Positions 17,287 through 26,367 of a stretch of DNA of 64,000 nucleotides are shown in pieces. Location: assembly GCA_030824575.1 (NCBI GenBank), contig JAVBXL010000022.1, forward strand, positions 1-64,000. The letters are read 5' to 3'. The stretch is from a bacterium (lineage in GTDB: Bacteria; Pseudomonadota; Alphaproteobacteria; Sphingomonadales; Sphingomonadaceae). The translations under genes were made by a program, and so were the position numbers. The notes below the pieces were generated by a model, which saw only the letters and a program-made list of their open reading frames with translations, was not told the DNA's origin and did not search any database. Numbering within the stretch: the stretch's first letter is position 1; each line of letters opens with the position of its first letter.

Positions 17287-17315
17287 GCCCATCGGCCGGT
17301 CAACGGCCGATGGGC
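17287..17315. terminator. Hairpin between convergent genes
   Basis: Perfect 12-bp stem GCCCATCGGCCG / CGGCCGATGGGC with loop GTCAA, directly after the toxin-binding-domain gene and before the end of the reverse-strand dehydrogenase gene. No T-run follows, so it is a hairpin terminator candidate rather than a textbook one. Confidence 0.6.
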
Positions 17316-17324
17316 ATGTCTATG

Positions 17325-18116
17325 TTACTGCGCGGTCCAGCCGCCATCGATGCTGAGATTCGCGCCGGTGATGTTGGCCGCGGCATCGCTGCACAGGAAC
17401 AGGGCGGTGGCCGCGACCTGCTCGGCCGTCACGAACTCTTTGGTCGGCTGACCCGCCAGCAGCACATCGTTCATCACCTGGTCGCGCGTCATGTTCCGCG
17501 CCTTCATCGTGTCGGGGATCTGATTTTCGACCAGCGGCGTCCAGACATAGCCTGGCGAAATGCAGTTGGCGGTGATGCCGTCGGTCGCCACTTCCAGCGC
17601 CACCGTCTTGGTAAAGCCGGCCAGCCCGTGCTTGGCGGTGACATAGGCGCTCTTGAACGGTGACGCGACCAGCGAATGGGCCGACGCGGTCTGGATGATG
17701 CGCCCCCATTTTTTTGATTTCATGTAGGGAATTGCCAGCCGGCTGGTGTGGAAGGCCGCGTTCAAATTGAGCGCGATGATGAGGTCCCATTTGTCGATCG
17801 GGAATTCCTCGACCGGCGCGACATGTTGCATCCCGGCATTGTTGATGAGGATATCGACCCCGCCGAACATGTCGGCGGCTTGCTTCATCATCGCCTCGAT
17901 CTGGTCGACCTTAGTCAGGTCGTGGCCGCAATAGAGCGCCTTGGCACCGCTGAGCGCCTCCAGCCCGACGCGCTCCGTCTCGATCGCGTCAGGGTCGCCG
18001 AAACCGTTGATGACGATATTGGCGCCTTCGCCGGCCAGCGCCTTGGCATAGGCAAGGCCGATGCCGGATGTGGACCCGGTGATCAGCGCGGTCTTGCCTG
18101 ACAAGCTCTTGCTCAT
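17325..18116 (-). CDS. bdhA: 3-hydroxybutyrate dehydrogenase
   Basis: 263 residues, SDR family. TGSTSGIG cofactor motif, NNAG, catalytic Ser in QTASAHSLVASPFKSAYVTAKHG and YVTAK (YxxxK). The segment GFGDPDAIETER and the C-terminal GANLSIDGGWTAQ are typical of D-3-hydroxybutyrate dehydrogenase, which makes acetoacetate from the monomer released from poly-3-hydroxybutyrate. It is the second gene of a reverse-strand pair with a patatin-like protein, overlapping it by ATGA, which supports a PHB use role. Confidence 0.88.
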   Translation of the reverse strand: MSKSLSGKTALITGSTSGIGLAYAKALAGEGANIVINGFGDPDAIETERVGLEALSGAKALYCGHDLTKVDQIEAMMKQAADMFGGVDILINNAGMQHVAPVEEFPIDKWDLIIALNLNAAFHTSRLAIPYMKSKKWGRIIQTASAHSLVASPFKSAYVTAKHGLAGFTKTVALEVATDGITANCISPGYVWTPLVENQIPDTMKARNMTRDQVMNDVLLAGQPTKEFVTAEQVAATALFLCSDAAANITGANLSIDGGWTAQ

Positions 18117-19336
18117 GCCTTTTTCTCCTTGAGATGATCCGGTTCGTCGAGGTCGAACGTCGCGCTCTTGCCGTCGAGGATGTTGCGCGCGATCAGATCG
18201 CCCTTGTGCATGACTTCCTCCACCGCCTCGCGGCCCTGGCTCCAATGGTCGAGCATGGTCGAACGGGAAAATTCGAAATCCTTCGCGCCGCTTTCCCAGG
18301 CGCGTGACCTGTAGATCAGGTGGACGATGTTGACCGATCCGCCATCCAGCATTGCGCGCAGCTTTTGCGCTTCGGCATTGTCGCACAGTTCGGGTGGCAG
18401 CTTGTCGAGCAACGCCTTGATCGCGCCATGCTCGCGCCGCAGCTGTAGATACTGGTCCGTCACCTGGCGGGTACGGCTGCTATACTGGATGTCCTTCATG
18501 CGCGAATAGACATCGGTCATCTGCCGCGGCATCGGCCCTTCGGCGGGGAAGAGGTCGACCTGGAACACCAGCATGTCTTCCGTCTGGCGGCTGAGCACAT
18601 GGGACAGTGGCGTGTTGGACACCAGGCCGCCGTCCCAATACCAGCGCCCGTCAATCTCGACCGGCGGCAGGCCAGGGGGCAGCGCGCCCGACGCCATGAT
18701 GTGGCGCGCGTCGATCCGCGTGTTGCCGCCGGGACCGCGCGTATCCCAATAGGCAAAGTTGCCAGACTCCACGTCAACCGCGCCCACGGACAGGCGGACT
18801 GGACCATCGTTGAGAAGATCCCAGTCGATGCAGGCGTCCAGCGTCTCCTTCAACGGCGCGCTGTCGTAGAAGCTGATCGCGCCCTGCGAGCCTTCGGGCA
18901 TCATCATCGCGGGCCACAGGCGCGGGCGAAACATGCCGGGCACGCCGAAGGTCGCGACCGTGCCCGCAGCGGCCAGATGCACCGCCTCGCGCACATGATC
19001 GATATCGGGCAGCAAGATATTGGGCATGCCGCCCGAAACGGTGTACCAGAATTTCTTGAGACGGCTGATCCGGCGATGCGGCAGGTTGCCGGCGATGATG
19101 GCGGCGTTGATCGCGCCGATGGATATGCCCGCGACCCAGCTGACATCGACCCCCAGCTCATCGAGCCGTTCATAGACGCCGGACTGGAACGATCCCAACG
19201 CCCCGCCGCCCTGCAGCAACAACGCGACTTCACGGGGGAGGGGGAGGGGTGTGCGGGCGCGGCGAAGCGGTTTCGCTTCCTGCGCCTTGGGTTCCATATC
19301 TGCCATGTCGCAGTGCAATATAGTCTTTGGCGTCAT
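18113..19336 (-). CDS. Patatin-like phospholipase (DUF3734 type)
   Basis: 407 residues. Patatin domain with oxyanion loop LLLQGGGALGSFQSG, nucleophile Ser in GISIG, and catalytic Asp in DGGL. The C-terminal 130 residues match the DUF3734 extension found in patatins that sit beside 3-hydroxybutyrate dehydrogenase. It is probably a cytoplasmic lipase or depolymerase acting with PHB granules. First gene of the pair with bdhA; ATG at 19336. Confidence 0.88.
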   Translation of the reverse strand: MTPKTILHCDMADMEPKAQEAKPLRRARTPLPLPREVALLLQGGGALGSFQSGVYERLDELGVDVSWVAGISIGAINAAIIAGNLPHRRISRLKKFWYTVSGGMPNILLPDIDHVREAVHLAAAGTVATFGVPGMFRPRLWPAMMMPEGSQGAISFYDSAPLKETLDACIDWDLLNDGPVRLSVGAVDVESGNFAYWDTRGPGGNTRIDARHIMASGALPPGLPPVEIDGRWYWDGGLVSNTPLSHVLSRQTEDMLVFQVDLFPAEGPMPRQMTDVYSRMKDIQYSSRTRQVTDQYLQLRREHGAIKALLDKLPPELCDNAEAQKLRAMLDGGSVNIVHLIYRSRAWESGAKDFEFSRSTMLDHWSQGREAVEEVMHKGDLIARNILDGKSATFDLDEPDHLKEKKA

Positions 19337-19452
19337 GATTCCAACTTAATGTATCGTAACAAATCACCTGTCGCCGCAACCTTCGTGTTGGCTGACTGTT
19401 CCCCGAACGCATTGAATCGCGTAGGCAACGATCAAGAGAAAGGGAGGGCGTC

Positions 19453-20328
19453 ATGCGGCTCGACGACGAACAGGAAAGCAGTCATTACGAGGTGCAGGAC
19501 GGCCGTGGCGGCGGCGGTGGTGGCCTGGGCGGCGGCCTTGGCATGTTGCTGCCGCTGATCGGCAGCCGTTTCGGGTGCGGCGGGATCGCCGTGGTGCTGA
19601 TCATCATGGTGGTGATGGGTATGAACCCGTTGAGCCTGATCGGCGGCGGCGGCGGTGGACAGCAGGTTCAGACCGAACGCCCGGCGACCGGCGAACTCAG
19701 CGCGGTTCAGCGCACCTCGCTCAAGGTGCTGGGATCGACCGAACGCCGCTGGACCGACATTTTCAAGGCGGAGGGGCAGCAATATCCGCCGCCGACCCTG
19801 GTCTTCTTCAGCCAGAATGGCCAGTCGGGCTGCGGCGCGGCGCAATCGGCGATGGGGCCATTTTACTGCCCGGCCGACCAGCGCATCTATATCGACACCG
19901 ATTTCTTCAACGAGATGGAAAGCCGCTTCAACGCGCCTGGCGATTTCCCGATCGGCTATATCATCGCGCATGAGGTCGGCCATCACATCCAGACCATCAC
20001 TGGTGAGGCGGACAAGATCCGCAAGGCGCAGCAGCGCGCCAGTGAGGCGGAGGGTAACGCGCTACAGGTGAAGATGGAATTGCAGGCCGACTGCTATGCC
20101 GGGGTCTGGGCCGCGCGCGACACCAATTTGATGGAGGCGGGCGACCTGGAGGAAGGGATGCGCGCGGCGCAGGCGATCGGCGACGACACGCTTCAGAAAT
20201 CGGCCGGGCGGCGGCCTGTACCCGAAAGTTTCACCCACGGCACTGGCGCGCAACGGATGGAATGGCTGCGCAAGGGGCTGTCCACCGGCGATCCTGCCCA
20301 GTGCGACACGTTCCAGGGCGCGATCTGA
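19453..20328 (+). CDS. Neutral zinc metallopeptidase (YpfJ family)
   Basis: 291 residues. Short cytoplasmic start with a Gly-rich run (GRGGGGGGLGGGLG), one membrane helix (about 36-58), then a periplasmic domain with the zinc motif HEVGHH and the downstream QADCYAGVWA that completes the active site. This is the widespread YpfJ / putative neutral zinc metallopeptidase family of unknown substrate. Divergent from the patatin gene across 116 bases. Confidence 0.9.
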   Translation: MRLDDEQESSHYEVQDGRGGGGGGLGGGLGMLLPLIGSRFGCGGIAVVLIIMVVMGMNPLSLIGGGGGGQQVQTERPATGELSAVQRTSLKVLGSTERRWTDIFKAEGQQYPPPTLVFFSQNGQSGCGAAQSAMGPFYCPADQRIYIDTDFFNEMESRFNAPGDFPIGYIIAHEVGHHIQTITGEADKIRKAQQRASEAEGNALQVKMELQADCYAGVWAARDTNLMEAGDLEEGMRAAQAIGDDTLQKSAGRRPVPESFTHGTGAQRMEWLRKGLSTGDPAQCDTFQGAI

Positions 20329-20331
20329 CCC

Positions 20332-20682
20332 TTATTCCGAATTGGGCGATCCGGCGGGGGCGTCCTGCGGCGAAAAGCCGGCGGCCATGCCCCCGGTCAT
20401 CGGCGGCGCGGATGTGTCGGGCAGGCCGGCGTCGGGCACCATCGCCGGTTGGTCGGCCCCGACCATCGGCTGACCGAAGGCGGATGGGGCATCGACCGAT
20501 GGCGCGCCGGGCGTCACCACCGGTGCGACTGGCATGGGTGGCGGCGGGGGCGGTACATCGGGCTTGATGGCCGGTTCGCCCTGTTGCTGCGGGGTGCCGG
20601 GTTTGGGCAGCAGAGCCTGAGTCGCCATCACGATCAACGGCGCGGCCAGCAGCGTGGCGATGGCGAAATTGCGATACATCAT
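20332..20682 (-). CDS. Membrane-anchored proline-rich hypothetical protein
   Basis: 116 residues from the double ATG at 20682/20679. One N-terminal membrane helix (FAIATLLAAPLIVMA) followed by a low-complexity Pro/Ala/Gly tail (IKPDVPPPPPPMPVAPVV and more). Could span the periplasm like a small TonB-type or structural protein, but no TonB C-terminal domain is present. Converges on the metallopeptidase gene with a 3-nt gap. Confidence 0.55.
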   Translation of the reverse strand: MMYRNFAIATLLAAPLIVMATQALLPKPGTPQQQGEPAIKPDVPPPPPPMPVAPVVTPGAPSVDAPSAFGQPMVGADQPAMVPDAGLPDTSAPPMTGGMAAGFSPQDAPAGSPNSE

Positions 20683-20781
20683 AAATGTGCGACTTTTCTG
20701 GAACGATAATCGCCGACTTTTATCCGAAATGGGTAAATAAAGCCCTGCCATGCCCTCACCCTGGACGGCTGGTCGCTCCCG

Positions 20782-20973
20782 TCAATGGCGGTCGAGCTTC
20801 GCCAGCAGCGCCATCATGTCATCCGGCACGCCATCGCGTCCTGGCGCATAAGTAGCGCGCAAGGCGTTGCCAACGCCTTCATAAGGCTCTGGCAAAGCGA
20901 CGGTGACGATGCGGCTGCCGCCGCCATCGCGTCCCGGTGCCGATCGGCCATAGGCTTTGCGCGGGATATCCAT
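20782..20973 (-). CDS. NepR-like small protein (possible anti-sigma factor)
   Basis: 63 residues from the ATG at 20973. The C-terminal half (VGNALRATY, then GVPDDMMALLAKLDRH) fits the NepR pattern (G-x-x-LR-x-x-Y ... VPD-x-x-x-x-LL-x-x-LD), the anti-sigma factor of the alphaproteobacterial general stress response that binds sigma EcfG and is titrated by PhyR. Neither phyR nor ecfG is nearby, so this would be an orphan copy. Divergent from glnE. The assignment is by eye and needs a profile search. Confidence 0.5.
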   Translation of the reverse strand: MDIPRKAYGRSAPGRDGGGSRIVTVALPEPYEGVGNALRATYAPGRDGVPDDMMALLAKLDRH

Positions 20974-21059
20974 GCAACCTGAACGGCCGGCGAGGCCAAA
21001 AGTTTCTGGCATTCGTCGCAAGCCCAAGCGATAGCGCCCGGACATAAGGGAGAGCAGAC

Positions 21060-23747
21060 GTGACCGACTGGCTGGAAACGCAGGCCCGGATCAGGGGCCA
21101 TTCGCCTTTTTTGACACGCGCGCTGGATCGTTTTCCGGCCGTGACCGAAAGGCTGGCGGCCGGTGACCATGACGGCGCGCTGGCCGCGGCGCAGGCGGCG
21201 GGCAGCCCGGAAGACGGCGTGGCCCGGTCGCTGCGCCGCCGTCGCGGGGCGATCGCGCTGGCGGTGGCCGCCGCTGACCTGGCGGGCGTCTGGGACATGG
21301 ATCGCGTCACCCGTATCCTCTCCGACTTCGCCGACCAGGCGTTGGAGGAAGCGCTCGCCGCGGCAATGCAGGAACGCTATCCCGACGCCGAGCATCGCGG
21401 CTTCGTTGTGCTCGCGCTGGGCAAGCATGGCAGTCGCGAGCTGAATTACTCGTCGGATATCGACCCGATCCTGCTCTACGACCCCGCCACCCTGCCGCAT
21501 CGCGAGCGGGAAGATGTGGCCGACGCCGCTGTGCGTATCGGCCGCCGGATGAGCGAGTTGCTCAGCGCCCGCGATGGCGATGGCTATGTGTTCCGCGTCG
21601 ACCTGCGCCTGCGGCCCTCGCCCGAAGCCACGCCGATAGCGTTGCCGGTAGAGGCGGCGATCGGCTATTATGAATCGACCGCGATGGGATGGGAGCAGGC
21701 CGCCTTCATCCGCGCGCGTCCTGCCGCGGGCGACATGGCGCTCGGCGACTATTTCATGCGGCAGATCCGCCCCTTCGTCTGGCGGCGCAGCCTGGATTTC
21801 GGCGCGATCGACGCGATCGTCGATATCAGCCGCCGCATCCGCGACCATTATGCGCAGGGGCAGGCGTTCGGGCCAGGCTATGACCTCAAACGTGGACGCG
21901 GCGGTATCCGCGAGGTGGAATTTTTCGCCCAGGTTCACCAGCTCATCCATGGCGGCCGCGACCCGTCGCTGCGATCGGGTAACACGCGCGAGGCGCTGGC
22001 GGCGCTCGCCGCGGCGAACGTGATCGAGGGCGAAGTCGCCGCGCGGCTGGACGAGGCCTATATCCTGTTCCGCACGATCGAACATCGGCTCCAGATGGTG
22101 GAGGACCACCAGACACATGAGCTGCCAAAGTCGCCCGCCAGCCTCGACAATGTCGCCCGCTTGCATGGCCTGCCGGACGCGGCGGCGCTGCTCGATCTGT
22201 TGCGCCCGCATGTGGAATGGGTCGGCCGCAACTATGATCGCCTCAGTCCGCAAAAGGACGATGCCGGGCTCTCCCAGGACGAGGAGCGGTTGAAGGCGCA
22301 ACTGATCGAGATCGGCTTTGCGGACCCCGAAACCCCGCTCGCCCGCATCGCCCACTGGCGCGGCGGCACGATCCGGGCGCTGCGCAGCGCGCCGTCGCGC
22401 GAGGCGCTGGAGGCGCTGATGCCCGGCCTGATGCGCGCGCTGGCCAAGGCGCCCGATCCCAGCCGCGCGCTCAACCGGCTGGACGACATGATCGGCCGCC
22501 TGCCCAGCGCGATCAACTTCTTCAAACTGCTTGTCGCACGCCCTGCTTTGGTCGAATTGCTGGCCGAAATATTGAGCCATGCCCCGACCCTGGCCGATGC
22601 GCTGGGGCGCCGGGCGGAACTGATCGACGGCCTGATCGACGCCACCGCCTTCGACCCGCCACCGTCCGTGCCGCAACTGGCGCGGCAACTGGGGGCGCTG
22701 GAGCCGGGCGAGGATTATCAGGCGCTGCTCGACCGGGTGCGACAGCGGGTCGGCGACCGCCGCTTCGCATTGGGCGCGCAGATTATCCGCGGGGGCGATC
22801 CGCTGGAGGCGGGTAGGGGCTATGGCCGTGTTGCCGAAGCCGCGATCGAGGCGCTGGCCGCCGCCACCGTCGCCGAATTTGAAATCGCCCATGGCGAGGT
22901 GCCGGGCGGCGAGATGGTGATCCTGGCGCTGGGCCGCATGGGCGGTGGGATACTCACCCACGCTTCCGACCTTGATCTCGTCTATCTTTTCACCGGTGAT
23001 TTTTCAACCGAATCCGATGGTCGCAAGCCGCTCGGCGCGACCCAATATTTCAACCGCCTGGCGCAGCGCGTCACCAACGCCCTGTCGGTCGCCACGGCGT
23101 TCGGCCCGCTCTATGAGGTCGACACGCGGCTGCGCCCGTCCGGCGCGCAGGGACTACTGGCGGTCAGCCTCGACAGTTTCGCCAAATATCAGCGGGAGGA
23201 CGCCTGGACCTGGGAGCATCTGGCGCTCACCCGCGCCCGTCCTGTCTTCGGATCGCCCCATGCGCGCGCCGCGATCGACGCGGTGCTGACCGAAACCTTC
23301 CAGCGTCCGCGCGATTTCGACGATCTGGCGCGGCAAGCGGTGAAGATGCGCGGCGATATCGCCAAGCACAAGCCGCCGGCCAGCGCCCTCGATGTCAAAC
23401 TGGTGCCGGGCGGCCTGGTCGACCTGGAATTTCTGATCCATGTGAACCAGTTCCATTATCGCATGGCCTTCGACCCGGATCTGGGTCAGGCGCTGGCCGA
23501 ATTGGTCGCGGCTGGCCATCTGCCTGCCGGCCTTATCGCCGCGCATGACCTCATCACCCGCTATCTGGTGGTGTCGCGTTTGGTTTCGCCCAAATCGATC
23601 GAGCCGGCGGAGGCCACCCGGCCCCTGGTCGCCCGCGCCTGCGGCATGAACGATTGGGATGGGCTGCTTGCAAGCTATGCCAAGGCGCGGCAATGCGTAG
23701 GCGAGGCCTGGGCCGCGCTTGCCGCGCCCTATCAGGAGGAAATATGA
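21060..23747 (+). CDS. glnE: Glutamine synthetase adenylyltransferase/deadenylylase
   Basis: 895 residues, slightly shorter than enteric GlnE (about 945). Two nucleotidyltransferase domains: an N-terminal deadenylylase with SDIDPILLYDP (about 135-145) and a C-terminal adenylylase with GRMGGGILTHASDLDLVYLF (about 630-650), joined by helical regulatory regions. It sets glutamine synthetase activity in response to nitrogen status through PII. The start is GTG at 21060 with AAGGGAGAG upstream. Its ATGA overlap with bcp suggests co-transcription. This locus is the only nitrogen regulator gene in the window. Confidence 0.95.
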   Translation: MTDWLETQARIRGHSPFLTRALDRFPAVTERLAAGDHDGALAAAQAAGSPEDGVARSLRRRRGAIALAVAAADLAGVWDMDRVTRILSDFADQALEEALAAAMQERYPDAEHRGFVVLALGKHGSRELNYSSDIDPILLYDPATLPHREREDVADAAVRIGRRMSELLSARDGDGYVFRVDLRLRPSPEATPIALPVEAAIGYYESTAMGWEQAAFIRARPAAGDMALGDYFMRQIRPFVWRRSLDFGAIDAIVDISRRIRDHYAQGQAFGPGYDLKRGRGGIREVEFFAQVHQLIHGGRDPSLRSGNTREALAALAAANVIEGEVAARLDEAYILFRTIEHRLQMVEDHQTHELPKSPASLDNVARLHGLPDAAALLDLLRPHVEWVGRNYDRLSPQKDDAGLSQDEERLKAQLIEIGFADPETPLARIAHWRGGTIRALRSAPSREALEALMPGLMRALAKAPDPSRALNRLDDMIGRLPSAINFFKLLVARPALVELLAEILSHAPTLADALGRRAELIDGLIDATAFDPPPSVPQLARQLGALEPGEDYQALLDRVRQRVGDRRFALGAQIIRGGDPLEAGRGYGRVAEAAIEALAAATVAEFEIAHGEVPGGEMVILALGRMGGGILTHASDLDLVYLFTGDFSTESDGRKPLGATQYFNRLAQRVTNALSVATAFGPLYEVDTRLRPSGAQGLLAVSLDSFAKYQREDAWTWEHLALTRARPVFGSPHARAAIDAVLTETFQRPRDFDDLARQAVKMRGDIAKHKPPASALDVKLVPGGLVDLEFLIHVNQFHYRMAFDPDLGQALAELVAAGHLPAGLIAAHDLITRYLVVSRLVSPKSIEPAEATRPLVARACGMNDWDGLLASYAKARQCVGEAWAALAAPYQEEI

Positions 23748-24208
23748 TGCTGGAACAGGGTGAATCCGTCCCCGCCGTGACGCTGACCGACGCCGATGGC
23801 GTGGACTTTGCGCTGGACGTCTATCAGGGCAAGCCGCTGGTCGTCTATTTCTATCCCAAGGCGGACACGCCCGGCTGCACCAACCAGGCGAAGGATTTCA
23901 CCGCGCTGGCCGATGATTTCGCCGCCGCGGGCGTGCCGATCGTAGGCATTTCCAAGGACAAGCCGGCCAAGCTCAAGAAATTCGCCGACAAATATGGCCT
24001 GCGCGTCATTCTGGCGTCCGACGAATCGGGCGCAGCGTGCGAGGCGTTCGGCACTTGGGTCGAAAAGTCGCTCTATGGCCGCAAATATATGGGGATCGAG
24101 CGTGCGACCTTCCTGATCGGGGCGGATGGCGCGATTTTGCGGGTCTGGCCAAAGGTGAAGGTCAAGGGCCACGCCGCAGAGGTGCTGGAGGCGGTGCAGG
24201 GGCTTTGA
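23744..24208 (+). CDS. bcp: Thioredoxin-dependent peroxiredoxin (Bcp/PrxQ)
   Basis: 154 residues. Peroxidatic Cys in the FYPKADTPGCTNQAKDF motif. The resolving Cys that PrxQ proteins often have five residues later is absent (Lys instead); another Cys in SGAACEAFG could serve or the enzyme may be 1-Cys. Reduces peroxides in the cytoplasm. AGGAGG lies just before two close ATGs; the first, at 23744, overlaps the glnE stop. Confidence 0.93.
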   Translation: MMLEQGESVPAVTLTDADGVDFALDVYQGKPLVVYFYPKADTPGCTNQAKDFTALADDFAAAGVPIVGISKDKPAKLKKFADKYGLRVILASDESGAACEAFGTWVEKSLYGRKYMGIERATFLIGADGAILRVWPKVKVKGHAAEVLEAVQGL

Positions 24209-25014
24209 CCCTGCCCGGCGCGGTGACCAGCGTGGGTGCGGGGTGCGCCCATGTCCTGCTGACGCCCGATCCGCGCGCTAAGGTCATGGCGTCGCGCGCG
24301 GTGGCGCGGGCCTGGCGGCAGGGGCGGCTGGCGCATCGGTTCGACGTCGCCTTGCCGGATCGCCCCGCGCGACCCGCCACGCCCGCATTGTTGCCGCCCG
24401 GCCAGATGCCCCGGCGCGGCAAGATCGGTTCGGAGCGGGCGCGGATCGCCATGCTCCACGCGATCGCCCATATCGAATGCGTCGCGATCGATCTTGCCTT
24501 CGACATGATCGGCCGTTTTGGTGGGCAGTTTCCCGCGGCCTTTACCGACGAATGGATGCAGGTCGGCGCGGAGGAGGCGATGCATTTCGCGCTGCTGGAA
24601 CGCCGCCTGCGCCAGATGGGCAGCCATTATGGAGCGCTGCCCGCCCATGATGGCCTGTGGCAGGCGGCGGAGGAGACGGCGGGCGACGCGCTCGCCCGGC
24701 TTGCCATCGTGCCCATGGTGCTGGAGGCGCGCGCGCTCGACATCACGCCCGCCACGATCGACCGGTTCGAAGCGGTGGGTGACATGGCATCCGGCCGCAT
24801 GCTGCGACGCATCATGACGGACGAGATTCGCCATGTTGCGGCGGGGACGAAATGGTTTGTCGCGGCGACGAACAGATTGGGCGTTGATGCGGCCAACCAT
24901 TACCAAATGCTTGTGAAACGCCATTTTAGGGGCAGCGTTAAGCCACCGTTCAACGACTCGGCGCGTCGACAGGCCGGTCTGACGGAAGATTTCTACGTTG
25001 CGCTTGCAACATGA
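24205..25014 (+). CDS. Ferritin-like DUF455 family protein
   Basis: 269 residues from a TTG start that overlaps the bcp stop (TTGA). The ferritin-like four-helix domain with di-metal ligand motifs is visible: HAIAHIECVAIDLAFD, GAEEAMHFALLERRLRQ, MVLEARALD and DEIRHVAAG. Members of the DUF455 family are uncharacterised; some link to tRNA or metal oxidation chemistry. A GTG 18 nt further on is an alternative start. Same operon as glnE and bcp. Confidence 0.82.
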   Translation: MTLPGAVTSVGAGCAHVLLTPDPRAKVMASRAVARAWRQGRLAHRFDVALPDRPARPATPALLPPGQMPRRGKIGSERARIAMLHAIAHIECVAIDLAFDMIGRFGGQFPAAFTDEWMQVGAEEAMHFALLERRLRQMGSHYGALPAHDGLWQAAEETAGDALARLAIVPMVLEARALDITPATIDRFEAVGDMASGRMLRRIMTDEIRHVAAGTKWFVAATNRLGVDAANHYQMLVKRHFRGSVKPPFNDSARRQAGLTEDFYVALAT

Positions 25015-25122
25015 CCGGCGATTTGCAGTCTGCATCCGGCGGGGGCGATCCAGGTCGCCAATAAATTAAACACGGGAAGCGCCGAGGGGCATAAAGCCTC
25101 CGGTGACATAGTCGGGGTCTGC

Positions 25123-25848
25123 ATGTCGGTTCTTCATACGGTAAATGCTCGCGGTTCGCGTTGGTTCCAAACCAGCAAGGTTAAGACAATTTTAGCCAGT
25201 TTCGGGATTGTCGGCGCGCTCTGCGCAACCGCCCCGGTTCACGCCACCGAAGGTGACGACCCCTATGGCGACGCCTCGGAAATCAACACCAGCGCGCTCG
25301 GCCCGTCCGATGTGGGCTTCTCCAACCTCTTTTCCAGCCTGCAACGCCTCGACGGCAATGCCAAGACCGCGGCCTACATCCCGTCGGGCCGCCCGGTCGA
25401 AAAGCTGATCCTGACCTCGAACTTCGGCGTCCGTTCCGACCCGTTCAACCGCGCTGCCCGGATGCACAAGGGCATCGACATTCCCGGCCCGATCGGCACG
25501 CCGATCCACGCCACGGCCGACGGCATCATCAGCCGCGCCGGCTGGGCCAGCGGCTATGGCAATCTCGTTCAGATCTCGCACGGCAGCGGCATGGAAACGC
25601 GCTACGGCCATATGTCGAAGCTGCTGGTCGCTGAAAATAGCTATGTGAAGCGCGGCCAGATCATCGGTCTGATGGGCTCGACCGGCCGCTCGACCGGCAG
25701 CCACCTCCATTATGAAGTCCGCGTCGATGGCGCCGCGATCAACCCGCTACCTTTCGTTGCCGGCCCTGATTATCTGGTCGCGATGAACACCAAGCCGCCG
25801 CTCGCCATGGGTGGCCCGACCAAGGCGCAGGAAAAGGCCGCCGACTGA
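25123..25848 (+). CDS. M23 family metallopeptidase (LytM domain), exported
   Basis: 241 residues. A long n-region and hydrophobic helix (about 22-40, IVGALCATAPVHA) act as signal. The M23 domain has HKGIDIPGPIGTPI (zinc His and Asp) and GSHLHYEVRVDG (HxH). Active-site residues are complete, so it may be a real D,D-endopeptidase of peptidoglycan rather than an activator such as EnvC. Monocistronic, followed by a strong terminator. Confidence 0.9.
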   Translation: MSVLHTVNARGSRWFQTSKVKTILASFGIVGALCATAPVHATEGDDPYGDASEINTSALGPSDVGFSNLFSSLQRLDGNAKTAAYIPSGRPVEKLILTSNFGVRSDPFNRAARMHKGIDIPGPIGTPIHATADGIISRAGWASGYGNLVQISHGSGMETRYGHMSKLLVAENSYVKRGQIIGLMGSTGRSTGSHLHYEVRVDGAAINPLPFVAGPDYLVAMNTKPPLAMGGPTKAQEKAAD

Positions 25849-25872
25849 GGTCCACTTTGCCGACATTCGTAC

Positions 25873-25906
25873 AAGGCCCGGCACCCTATGGGTTGCCGGG
25901 CCTTTT
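25873..25906 (+). terminator. Intrinsic terminator after the M23 peptidase gene
   Basis: Stem AAGGCCCGGCA / TGCCGGGCCTT with a 10-nt loop, followed by TTTT. Confidence 0.85.
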
Positions 25907-25927
25907 GCTTGACCCTATCTAGGCACC

Positions 25928-26254
25928 ATGGCCGACATTGATCTCACCCCTTCCGCTGCCGCGCGTGTCGCTGCGATCGCCGCAAAGCAGGGCAAGCCCG
26001 CGATCCTGCGATTGGCCGTGGAGGGCGGCGGCTGTTCCGGCTTCCAATATCGCTTCGGCCTGGCTGATGCGGTGGAGGCCGAAGACCTGTCGGTCGAGCG
26101 CGACGGCGTGACCCTGGTGGTCGATGACGTCAGCCTGGACCTGGTGCGCGGCTCCGCCGTCGATTTCGTTTCCGACCTGGGTGGGCAGGCCTTCAAGGTG
26201 ACCAATCCCAACGCGACCGCTGGCTGCGGTTGTGGGACCAGTTTCTCGGTCTGA
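25928..26254 (+). CDS. erpA: Iron-sulfur cluster insertion protein ErpA
   Basis: 108 residues, A-type carrier. Conserved Cys36 in EGGGCSGFQY and Cys100/Cys102 in GCGCGTSF bind the cluster for delivery to apoproteins in the cytoplasm. Short ISCA-type with no extensions. Located between an intrinsic terminator and a long inverted repeat, so it is probably a single-gene unit. Confidence 0.93.
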   Translation: MADIDLTPSAAARVAAIAAKQGKPAILRLAVEGGGCSGFQYRFGLADAVEAEDLSVERDGVTLVVDDVSLDLVRGSAVDFVSDLGGQAFKVTNPNATAGCGCGTSFSV

Positions 26255-26274
26255 ATCCTTCCGTTTGAAAATCC

Positions 26275-26344
26275 GCGTGCGCCTGCGTAGGCAGGAGCCC
26301 AGACCGAACCTTGGAACTGGGCTCTTGCCTGCGCAGGAGCACGC
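26275..26344. repeat. Long imperfect inverted repeat after erpA
   Basis: 28-nt arms (26275-26302 and 26317-26344) pairing at 25 of 28 positions around a 14-nt loop; core GGAGCCCAG / CTGGGCTCTT. It is a different family from the cttcgacaggctcagg repeats. Lies between erpA and xthA and may also terminate erpA transcription. Confidence 0.7.
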
Positions 26345-26367
26345 ATAGATTGAACGGATTGCCAGCC

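Noticed and set aside
20814-22961. 715-codon open frame on the reverse strand opposite glnE
   Set aside because: Mirror frame of glnE caused by high GC; the translation is rich in Arg, Gln and His with no family pattern, while glnE on the other strand has full motifs.
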